Shown in pieces: positions 1-7,149 of a DNA stretch of 64,000 nucleotides; position 1 is the stretch's first letter, and each line of letters begins with the position of its first letter. The stretch comes from QKMZ01 sp012965515. Lineage in GTDB: Bacteria > Cyanobacteriota > Vampirovibrionia > Obscuribacterales > Obscuribacteraceae. The translations under genes were made by a program, and so were the position numbers. The notes beneath the pieces were generated by a model. It was not told where the DNA came from, did not search any database, and saw only the letters and a list, made by a program, of their open reading frames with translations. The DNA lies in NCBI GenBank assembly GCA_937879965.1, contig CALFMP010000049.1:1-64000 (forward strand), written 5' to 3'.

Positions 1-1484
1 GAGAAGGTGATCAGCTTGCTCCGGAATGACCGATCATCTTGGTCCGGAATACGCACCTTGTCACTGTCTGGCGGTTGCATAGATTGATACATCGTGTAGT
101 GATGCCCTAGACGACTATATGCATCTGCGGCTTCCAGGCTGTATGTGCCAAATTGTTCTTGAGCGAATAAGATTGCTTTTCGCAAATACATGATGTCCTC
201 GGAACTTGGCGTTACGCTGGAAAGCATTGTTTGAGCGTTGCCCAATTTGAATAGTTCTTCGAGACGTTCTTTACGATTTGGCACAAGAGAAGCGTTTTGA
301 GTAGAGGCAGATAAATAGAACAAGGAGCCGAAGAAAAGTAAGACGAGGGTGAGGTTGAGCACGCCTGCAGTTGAGCCGCGTTCTTTGGGTTTTGCTGAAG
401 ATTTTGCGAAAAATTTGTGTTCACATGTCTCCGCCACAATTCCTTGAAGAGTCTGATTTAAAGCCGCGGCGTCCTCGAATCTCTTGCTTCGATCCTTTTC
501 CAGAAGTTTCTTCAAAACTTCTTTTGCCTCTTTGAACCCGCGTGGCGGCTTGCCGTGGACACCTATGGTCGGCGGTGTTTCATTGCAGTGCATCATTAGC
601 GTTTCCACTGCATTGCGACCCTGAAATGGCAAAGAGCCTGTCAAACACTCGAATATTACACATCCAAGTGAATAGAGGTCGGTTCTGAAATCGACATTTT
701 CTCCTTTGCATTGCTCCGGGCTCATGTAGAAGGGGCTGCCGAAAACTTGCCCGGTGTGGGTCACTTGCTGCGTGTTCTCACCGCCTGTCATGCCTTTGGA
801 AATTCCAAAGTCGACAACTCTTATGGAACCGTCTTTTATTGTGTTTCCTTCAATCAGGATATTGCTCGGCTTGATGTCGCGATGCACAATGTTCTTACTG
901 TGCGCTTCTTCAAGAGCTGCCGCAACTTGTCTTGCGATTGCGAAAGTGTCGGCGATTGATAGTGGTCCATTCTTTTTCAAGTACTCAGCAAGGTTCATCC
1001 CATCAATGAAGTGCATGGTGAGATAAGGCTGTCCGTCGCTAAGGACGCCATAATCGAGAACCGAGACGAGATTTTTGGAACTGAGAGTATGTGCTGCGCG
1101 CGCTTCTTTTTTGAAACGTTCCAGAGCTGATGGTGTGTTCACAAGGAAGCGGTGAAGTACTTTTACTGCCACTTGTGTCTTCAGTTCTTTATGTCGCGCA
1201 AGGTAGACAGAACCCATTCCACCATGTCCGAGCAGAGAAACAATTTCGTATTTGCCATCGATTAGAGTGCCCTGAGTAAGCACTTCTTCATCGGGTGGCT
1301 TATATGACAGTCCGCTACCTGAGGTTGTATTTGGATTGGCAAAGAGAGTCAGTTCGTCCTGAGTGAAACTCTCTTCAAATGTGTGTTCTTGCGATTCTTC
1401 TTGAAAGCGAATTTCGACTTGTTCCTGCTCTTTTAGAACAGGTTCTTTTACCTTTTCTTTGGCTGGTTTCGCATTTTGTTTCAC
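1..1484 (-). CDS. Membrane-anchored serine/threonine protein kinase, 3' end beyond the window
   Basis: The reading frame stays open from the left edge to about 1484. After an acidic, Lys/Glu-rich N-terminus of about 75 residues it shows a full Hanks-type kinase: the glycine loop LLGHGGMGSVYL, the AVKVL lysine, the HRDIKPSNIL catalytic loop, VVDFG, and MSPEQC in the activation segment. A hydrophobic segment (AGVLNLTLVLLFFGSLFYL) follows the kinase, then a helical tail that may start TPR-like repeats (extracytoplasmic by usual topology). It would phosphorylate proteins on Ser/Thr from the membrane. The start is uncertain: GTG at 1484 is the last plausible start before the kinase, but no good ribosome site precedes it and the frame stays open further upstream. 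The gene is separated from the next operon by a terminator. The kinase call is firm; substrate unknown. Confidence 0.9.
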   Translation of the reverse strand, partial: MKQNAKPAKEKVKEPVLKEQEQVEIRFQEESQEHTFEESFTQDELTLFANPNTTSGSGLSYKPPDEEVLTQGTLIDGKYEIVSLLGHGGMGSVYLARHKELKTQVAVKVLHRFLVNTPSALERFKKEARAAHTLSSKNLVSVLDYGVLSDGQPYLTMHFIDGMNLAEYLKKNGPLSIADTFAIARQVAAALEEAHSKNIVHRDIKPSNILIEGNTIKDGSIRVVDFGISKGMTGGENTQQVTHTGQVFGSPFYMSPEQCKGENVDFRTDLYSLGCVIFECLTGSLPFQGRNAVETLMMHCNETPPTIGVHGKPPRGFKEAKEVLKKLLEKDRSKRFEDAAALNQTLQGIVAETCEHKFFAKSSAKPKERGSTAGVLNLTLVLLFFGSLFYLSASTQNASLVPNRKERLEELFKLGNAQTMLSSVTPSSEDIMYLRKAILFAQEQFGTYSLEAADAYSRLGHHYTMYQSMQPPDSDKVRIPDQDDRSFRSKLITF

Positions 1485-1574
1485 GTTTTGAAACCTTCGA
1501 TTCGCCTCGAATTTCTTCGTTCCCTCCCACTGTTTCTGCCAAACCGGGTTTATATTATATAAGCTAGTAAAAAC

Positions 1575-1641
1575 CGCGAAAAAACAAAGAGGCAGAGACT
1601 CGGGCAGCGAGAAATTGCTTTCTCACTGCCTCCGTTCTGCC
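1575..1641 (-). terminator. Intrinsic terminator of the PrkA-SpoVR operon
   Basis: Nested inverted repeats: GGCAGA (1591-1596) with TCTGCC (1636-1641), and GGCAGCGAGAAA (1604-1615 region) with TTTCTCACTGCC around a TTGC loop. Read on the minus strand the stem is followed by CTTTGTTTTTTCG, so it would stop transcription coming from the operon at 1.7-12 kb. Confidence 0.85.
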
Positions 1642-1679
1642 CCCTTGCCGCCTCGTTAGAGACTAGAAGCGATGCACGA

Positions 1680-2228
1680 TTAGTGCTTCACTTCGACCGT
1701 GATGCCCCAGGTTTGGGCGTTCTTGAGCGACACCCAAGAGCGAGACGCTTCCTGCTCCAGGACAATCGAGGCCTTCGAGTCGACGACACCGAGGTCGAAG
1801 TACATCTCGAGATAGCCGTACTGTCCGCCTTCGGTGACGACCCGGCTGTTGGCCAGAGTGACGCCGCGGGAGAGCGAGCGAACGCGCCAGGACACGCCGG
1901 AATAGAGATCGACCGTGAGGCGAACGAGAATCTGCTCGCCCACGTACATCCCTTCCACGTGACCGCCGTTGGACTTGTCGTCCTGCTGGCAGAATCGCTT
2001 GGTGGTCGGCAGGAGACTGTAGTTCCAGCCGGTCAGCGAACCGCCGCACCATGCGCAGCGACCGAAGTGGTCGGCGCAGGCATCACAAAGCGTGAAGTTC
2101 GGGCTCTCCGTCCAGGGGAAGTGCCCCTGAGGAAGACCGCCGCTCTTCACGTAATTCGGTGCACCGCAGGTTCCGCGGACTGACGTGTCCGGCTTCTTCT
2201 GCTCGCACTCTTTACAGAGCTTTGCCAT
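1680..2228 (-). CDS. Unrecognised cysteine-rich (CxxC) protein, last gene of the PrkA-SpoVR operon
   Basis: The 182 aa product begins MAKLCKECEQKK; a GGAGG ribosome site lies 8 bases before this ATG, which is why I prefer it to the in-frame start upstream. The N-terminal third carries cysteine pairs (CKEC near residue 5, then CDAC, CAWC and another Cys), the pattern of a small zinc-binding fold. The rest is beta-rich with no transmembrane segment. Third codon positions are mostly G/C, like the rest of the operon. I do not recognise the family. Position as the final gene behind prkA, yeaH and spoVR suggests a role with that stress system, which is inference only. Confidence 0.75.
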   Translation of the reverse strand: MAKLCKECEQKKPDTSVRGTCGAPNYVKSGGLPQGHFPWTESPNFTLCDACADHFGRCAWCGGSLTGWNYSLLPTTKRFCQQDDKSNGGHVEGMYVGEQILVRLTVDLYSGVSWRVRSLSRGVTLANSRVVTEGGQYGYLEMYFDLGVVDSKASIVLEQEASRSWVSLKNAQTWGITVEVKH

Positions 2229-2250
2229 GTTGTATACCTCCGTAGCTTGA

Positions 2251-2277
2251 AGGGTGGGAGGCAAGCCTCACCACCCT
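2251..2277 (-). other. Intercistronic hairpin
   Basis: AGGGTGG-GAGGC (2251-2262) pairs with GCCTC-A-CCACCCT (2265-2277). It lies between the 355 aa gene and the cysteine-rich gene, just upstream of the latter's ribosome site. No T-run follows, so RNA processing or stabilisation is likelier than termination. Confidence 0.7.
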
Positions 2278-2302
2278 CCGTTCGGATTTCGATGTGACGC
2301 GG

Positions 2303-3370
2303 TTAGTGACCGCCGCGGCAGCCGACGTTGGCGCACGCGCAACGGACCTTGGGCAGCAACGGCACGTCGCCGTCGAAGCCTTCGTCCGCCATCATCGCAG
2401 CCATCGCCTCGCGGGACGGCATGATGACGCGATTGGCAGCGTGAGCCATGGCCACCGTGTGCACCGTCCAGGGGTTCAGCTGGAAGAGCACATAGGTGAA
2501 GGCATCCGGCGGAGCCGGGGGCTCATTCTCCTCGAGGTTCTGCACCATGCGAATGCCGACCGCGATGAGTCCGTTGGACGGAGCCCAGTAGAGGTTGCGG
2601 CTGGTCAGGTCCAGAGCCGGGGGATACGGGTTCTCGTCGACAGCCTCGCACTTCAGCCCGGAAGCCGCAGCGGGAGCGTCGACGGCGGTTTCGTCAACCG
2701 GAGCGTCCGCGAAGGGAAGCGCCGGCTGGTCACCGCCCTCGGTGGCGAGCAGTTCCGTCGCGTCCGGGGTCGGAGCGGCGGGAACTTCGACGACTGCATT
2801 CTCGAGGTCAGCCGGGTTGACACCCTGCTGCTTCATGAGCATGGCCACGACCTGTTCGGGCGTGATGTCGGCGATGAGCTCGTCGGTCTTCGGACCGCCG
2901 TTGTCGATCATGTCGATGGTCGGCGGCACTGCGTTGCGCAGCGGGTGGAACTGTTCGTGAACCACTTCGGCCGCAGAGAGCGACGCGTCGTGGCCCTTGA
3001 ACTCGAACCGCTTGCCTTGCGCATCTTCGGTGACGAAGTGCGGCTGCGGCGATTCGGACATCATCTGCCGGACCTTCGCATCCATGAAAGGATTGGTCGG
3101 CGGCGCGATGGGGTTGATGCGCTTCTCGATGAGAAGCTTGCCGTCCTGGATGACACGCACATCGAGCGCGTGCTTGGCACCGATGATGAGGCCCCAGAAG
3201 CCGGGTTCCACCACTCGGAAGTGGTTGGGCGGCAGGCCGTGCACATCGAAGCCACCTGCGGGCATGCGATCGCCATTGATGATGCCGACGATGACGTCGC
3301 GCATCGAACCTTTGTCGACCTTCACAAGACCCGAGGGCAAAGCCGGAATTCCGGGATTTCGCTTGTTCAT
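2303..3370 (-). CDS. Unrecognised 355 aa protein of the PrkA-SpoVR operon
   Basis: The start ATG at 3370 is preceded by AAAGGAGTACTCAC, a good ribosome site. The protein has an N-terminal globular half of about 170 residues, a low-complexity Ala/Pro/Glu linker (about 195-245), then a second globular part that ends in a Cys-rich tail (VRCACANVGCRGGH), possibly metal binding. No transmembrane helix or signal peptide is visible. Codon use is strongly G/C at third positions, as in its neighbours. It lies 144 bp downstream of spoVR, behind a large hairpin. I do not recognise the family; co-transcription makes it a candidate accessory part of the PrkA/YeaH/SpoVR system. Confidence 0.75.
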   Translation of the reverse strand: MNKRNPGIPALPSGLVKVDKGSMRDVIVGIINGDRMPAGGFDVHGLPPNHFRVVEPGFWGLIIGAKHALDVRVIQDGKLLIEKRINPIAPPTNPFMDAKVRQMMSESPQPHFVTEDAQGKRFEFKGHDASLSAAEVVHEQFHPLRNAVPPTIDMIDNGGPKTDELIADITPEQVVAMLMKQQGVNPADLENAVVEVPAAPTPDATELLATEGGDQPALPFADAPVDETAVDAPAAASGLKCEAVDENPYPPALDLTSRNLYWAPSNGLIAVGIRMVQNLEENEPPAPPDAFTYVLFQLNPWTVHTVAMAHAANRVIMPSREAMAAMMADEGFDGDVPLLPKVRCACANVGCRGGH

Positions 3371-3416
3371 GTGAGTACTCCTTTAGAGACTGATTAGAGT
3401 GACATCGCCCGAACTC

Positions 3417-3455
3417 GCTATAGAGGATGCGACTCGCGTCGCATCCTCGTATAGC
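3417..3455 (-). other. Long perfect intercistronic hairpin downstream of spoVR
   Basis: GCTATA-GAGGATGCGAC (3417-3433) pairs with GTCGCATCCTC-G-TATAGC (3438-3455) around a TCGC loop, 17 pairs with one bulge. No U-tract follows on the minus strand. It probably protects or delimits the spoVR part of the transcript. Confidence 0.75.
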
Positions 3456-3514
3456 AATCCGAGCTCGGACTTAGACACACGTGAATCAGGCAATAAGTGA
3501 GGAACGTCGGCTTG

Positions 3515-5485
3515 TTACAGCCAACGCTCCTTCACCGTCTTGCCGTTCTCCGTGTAGTACTCGTACGGACGCGGCGGACCCACCGGACGCCCGTAAGCAT
3601 CCGTCAGGATTTCCATCGTGAGCATGCGCACCGGACCGGAGAACCGCCAGAAGTAGCGCAGCGTCTGCCGCGCGTGACTCTGCTTCAGAGGACCGAAGTC
3701 GGAGTCGAACTCATGACGGAGCGTCCAGTACGGAGTCTTGTTCTCACGACCCGTGTCGACCAGCTTGATGTTCGGCAGCGCCAGGAGCCCCGTGCGGAGC
3801 AACATGTGACGCTTGAACTCATTCTTGTCGGCGTCGTACGAGGCGACGGTTTGGACGATCTGCAGCATCTGCCACAGGACGACTTGCGACACCGGGAAGG
3901 GTGCCGCGCCGTAGCCGAACCACTGACCGATCCAGCTCGACATCTGCAGCTGGTTCATCCAGATCTGGATGACCTGGAACATCTCCTGCAGCGTCTGCGG
4001 GAAGCGGTCGCCGTCGAAGATGAGGTTCGGATCCCAGCGCACTTCGCGCAGGGTACGGTTGATCGAGGTGATCGACTTCTTGACCCAGCCGAGCGCCTTC
4101 TTGTGCAGCTTCTCGAAGAACTCTTCGGTCAAGTAGGTGGTGAACAGCCGATTGTCATCGAACGTGTTCAGGACGCTCCAGAACTCAGTGCGGTCCCAGA
4201 CGTCCACTTCCACTTCCTTGAACTCGTCGAGCTCGACGAGGTCGCCGGCGACGCGGCCTTCTTCCTTGATGTCGCGCTCTTCGTAGCGAACCACGGTCTT
4301 GCCTTCGGCATCGACGTGATCCGGCACCGCTTCCATGTACTTGCCGCCCTTCGCCACGTCCTCCTCAGTGAGGAGCTTGAGGCGCCGAACCTTGATGATC
4401 TCCTTGCCCACCTTGCGGCTGTGCTTGGAGTCCACGTAATAGATCAGCTCCTGACCGAGAGCGTACGGGTCGGAGTACCAGTAGATCGGCCACGCGTCGT
4501 GCATGGTGTCGTACTTGGCGGCGTCGAAGATGCGATCGACTCCCAGCCGGATGAGGTCCAGCTCGGGCTGCAGGGGCAGCTCGGCATCGAACCAGTGCGA
4601 GACACCCTCGTGGATGGTCTTCGTACGGCCGATCACCTGAGTCGAGTAGCGGTTCTCGTATCGCGTGATATCGAGAATCTCCTTCACTTCCGGAAGGAGG
4701 GCGTGCGGATTGTCTTCCGACGCCAGGAAGCCGAGCAGGTCGGTGGTCGGGCTGAGCGGGTGGCAGGACAGCGTCTTGGCGATGTCGCGGATGTCCGACT
4801 CGATGGTTGCCCGATCCGGATCCGTCTTCGCCAGGGTGTGCTGGTGCTTCAGGTCATCGAGACGCTGACGCAGAGCGGCACGCGCTTCCACATCCGACTC
4901 GCGCTCCTTGTTGGAGGGCAGCTCGCCGGAGTGGTTTTCCAGAGCGTGAGCGGCGTCCGAGAAGAACTCGTACCACTCCCACCCGAACGTCTTCTCGTCG
5001 TCGACCAGACGCTGCACGAACGACTCGGCCTGAGCGAAACGCTGCAGCGCGGTTTCGCGCTCGGTTTCGTCGTGCCAGATGTTGTTCGTGAACATGTGCA
5101 CGTGACCCATCCACGCGTGGATGATCACAAGGATGTGCATCATCAGGTCGTTGGTCTCGCCGAGCACCACGTGCGCGGGATTGGAGACGGTCGCGAATTC
5201 GAAAACGTGACCGCCCTGACCCCGGCTGCGCGACTGCTGAACAGCCTTGCCGTACCACCAGGCGGGCCGAGAAACCGGCACGCCCAGCGGATAGACGAGG
5301 TCATCCAGCACCTGCTGATCGGACTTGATGGTGAAGAGGGCGCGGCACGGCTTAGCGCCGAAACGCTTGCCGGCAGCCTCGATGCGCGGAACCATGATGT
5401 TCAGGTTGCGGACGAGCTGCGCCTGCTTCGGATCATTAGACAGAATCTCCGCCCAAGTGTGGGTGGAGTTTGACTTGCTTTTCAT
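3515..5485 (-). CDS. spoVR: SpoVR family protein
   Basis: The 656 aa product shows the SpoVR pattern. The segment from about residue 265 (TTDLLGFLASEDNP, then an EVKEILDITRYENRYSTQV helix and TIHEGVSHWFDAE) matches the family's helix-rich region that ends in the conserved His-Glu motif. Later come DPYALGQELIYYVDS and a C-terminal metal-type pattern. It is longer than the roughly 500 aa E. coli YcgB and B. subtilis SpoVR. A GGAGG site precedes the ATG. In many bacteria SpoVR genes travel with prkA and yeaH and act in stationary phase, starvation or sporulation; the biochemical activity is not established. Here the gene starts 17 bp after yeaH stops, so the two are surely co-transcribed. Confidence 0.9.
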   Translation of the reverse strand: MKSKSNSTHTWAEILSNDPKQAQLVRNLNIMVPRIEAAGKRFGAKPCRALFTIKSDQQVLDDLVYPLGVPVSRPAWWYGKAVQQSRSRGQGGHVFEFATVSNPAHVVLGETNDLMMHILVIIHAWMGHVHMFTNNIWHDETERETALQRFAQAESFVQRLVDDEKTFGWEWYEFFSDAAHALENHSGELPSNKERESDVEARAALRQRLDDLKHQHTLAKTDPDRATIESDIRDIAKTLSCHPLSPTTDLLGFLASEDNPHALLPEVKEILDITRYENRYSTQVIGRTKTIHEGVSHWFDAELPLQPELDLIRLGVDRIFDAAKYDTMHDAWPIYWYSDPYALGQELIYYVDSKHSRKVGKEIIKVRRLKLLTEEDVAKGGKYMEAVPDHVDAEGKTVVRYEERDIKEEGRVAGDLVELDEFKEVEVDVWDRTEFWSVLNTFDDNRLFTTYLTEEFFEKLHKKALGWVKKSITSINRTLREVRWDPNLIFDGDRFPQTLQEMFQVIQIWMNQLQMSSWIGQWFGYGAAPFPVSQVVLWQMLQIVQTVASYDADKNEFKRHMLLRTGLLALPNIKLVDTGRENKTPYWTLRHEFDSDFGPLKQSHARQTLRYFWRFSGPVRMLTMEILTDAYGRPVGPPRPYEYYTENGKTVKERWL

Positions 5486-5501
5486 ATCAAATCCTCCTTA
5501 G

Positions 5502-6935
5502 TTAGGCGGTCTTATCCTTGGTCATGATTTGCTTCATGGCCGCGGGGATTTCATCGAGGGATGCGACACGGGACCAGCCGCAGTGCTCACGGACGTCGGG
5601 AGCGGTCTGCTTCACGGCCTTCATGCCGGACGTCTCCCAGCCACCGAAACCGCCCCAACCGAGGTCGACTTCGAGATAGCCGAAATAGTTGAAGCCGCCT
5701 CGAACCAGCTTCTCGATCCACGGGGTGATCTGGCTTTCGTGCTCGCCGAAACCGTCGGTCGCGTGCAAGCAGTACTTGTTCCAGCCGTCGCCCGGGAACT
5801 CGACGTTCATGATCTCCCAGACCAGCTCGTGGGCACAGGCGAAGCCGGTGCCGCCGTTGACGTCGGTCTTGAAGAAGTCCGCTTCGTTGCGGATGCGTTC
5901 GGCGCGGTGGTTGTGAGCGATGTACACGACTTTGACTTCGTTGTACTTAGTGCGCAGCCAGATGAGGTTGAGCAAGAAGTAGAACTTGGCCATCGCCAGC
6001 GGTTCACCACTCATCGAGCCGGAGGTGTCCAGCTCGAAGAAAACGACCGCCTTGGAGTCCGGATCCCAACGCTCTTCGATGCGCTTGTAGCGCAGGTCCA
6101 CCTTGTGGAAGGGGAACTGCTCCACGGTCGGGTTGGCCTCGGCGTCGAGGTCGGGGAACTCGTCGGGACGCGAGTTGCGGGTGGCGCGGAAGCGCTCGAG
6201 ACGCGCGATTGCGGTCGCCTTCTTGTCCATGCGGACAGACGGACCGGTGCGCTTCAGACCACGCATCTTGATGGTCTGCACCAGCATCTTGTCCATGTCG
6301 GTCTGCTTCAGGAACGGCAGATCGAACAGGAGAGAAAGAAGTTCCAGGAACTCCTCATAGGTGATGGGCATGTAGACGATGTCGGCGTCATCTTCGCCGG
6401 CCTCGTTGCCACTGCCACCGCCACCAGCCTTGTCGCGACCGGGCCACCAGCTCGGTTCGTCGACGCCGATCGGCACCTCGATATCGCCGCCAGCCAGGAA
6501 GCCCGGATCGAGCACCTTGGCGGGAACATAGACGATGTCGTTCAGTCCGCGCGCGACTTCGCAGTCGCGGAACATCGCATGCGTGAGGAAGATGTGCGCG
6601 AGCGTCGTCGTGGACTTGCCACGGAACGTCTCGTTGAACACACCGCTCTTGCCGCGGATGATCTGCTTCAGAACGTCTTTGGTGATCTTCGGCTTGGCGC
6701 GTTCCATGAAGCGCCAGCGGTCGGTGATTGTGCGGTCGAAGTAGGGCGGCCTCGGGAGGACCACCGACGGACGGGTACGCTCGGGTACGTCAACGTCGCC
6801 GTTGAGTACTCGCAGCATTTGGGTCTCCCACTCGCTGAGAGCCTTCTCGGCTGCCGCGTCGTGATTACCCACACCCGTGCCGGGGGTAGTCTCCTCTGCG
6901 CCGTCCTGACTCTTGTTGATGTCATCGCGGTTCAT
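5502..6935 (-). CDS. yeaH: YeaH/YhbH family (DUF444) protein with von Willebrand-like domain
   Basis: The 477 aa product matches DUF444. It has an Arg-rich N-terminal region with an IIRGKSGVF stretch, a Gly-rich loop around residues 170-180, and a C-terminal VWA-like domain with the metal-site motif DTSGSMS (303-309), followed by the conserved FFKTDVNGGTGFA and HATDGFGE segments. E. coli YeaH is about 427 aa, so this one is slightly long. AGGTCAAAT precedes the ATG at 6935. YeaH works with the kinase-like PrkA in starvation and stress. The gene sits between prkA and spoVR, the usual order; an internal terminator-like hairpin separates it from prkA. Confidence 0.92.
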   Translation of the reverse strand: MNRDDINKSQDGAEETTPGTGVGNHDAAAEKALSEWETQMLRVLNGDVDVPERTRPSVVLPRPPYFDRTITDRWRFMERAKPKITKDVLKQIIRGKSGVFNETFRGKSTTTLAHIFLTHAMFRDCEVARGLNDIVYVPAKVLDPGFLAGGDIEVPIGVDEPSWWPGRDKAGGGGSGNEAGEDDADIVYMPITYEEFLELLSLLFDLPFLKQTDMDKMLVQTIKMRGLKRTGPSVRMDKKATAIARLERFRATRNSRPDEFPDLDAEANPTVEQFPFHKVDLRYKRIEERWDPDSKAVVFFELDTSGSMSGEPLAMAKFYFLLNLIWLRTKYNEVKVVYIAHNHRAERIRNEADFFKTDVNGGTGFACAHELVWEIMNVEFPGDGWNKYCLHATDGFGEHESQITPWIEKLVRGGFNYFGYLEVDLGWGGFGGWETSGMKAVKQTAPDVREHCGWSRVASLDEIPAAMKQIMTKDKTA

Positions 6936-7001
6936 ATTTGACCTCCAGTCTCATTGGACTTGGCACAGGACTTGCCTGAGCTTGTCATGATTAGATGGAA
7001 A

Positions 7002-7060
7002 AGAAGAAAAACGGCAGGTCCGGTGTTTGGTGTTGCCACCAAATCCGGTGCCTGCCGTTT
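7002..7060 (-). terminator. Internal terminator/attenuator between prkA and yeaH
   Basis: AAACGGCAGG (7008-7017) pairs with CCTGCCGTTT (7051-7060). Inside, CCGG pairs CCGG and TTTGGTG (7026-7032) pairs CACCAAA (7037-7043) around a TTGC loop. On the minus strand the stem runs straight into CCGTTTTTCTTCTTTTCC. This is a textbook intrinsic terminator placed inside the operon, so yeaH-spoVR should be expressed by read-through or from a very short promoter region. Confidence 0.85.
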
Positions 7061-7149
7061 CTCAAGCTAATTGCCAAAAGCCAGAGCGCAACGCTTTCGC
7101 GTCACGCCCCAGCTTTCACATCATGACCAGTCAGACTAGGTCACGACGT

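Noticed and set aside
3497..6941. Long plus-strand open frames (658 and 470 codons) opposite spoVR and yeaH
   Set aside because: Same cause as above; the minus strand encodes recognised families with motifs.
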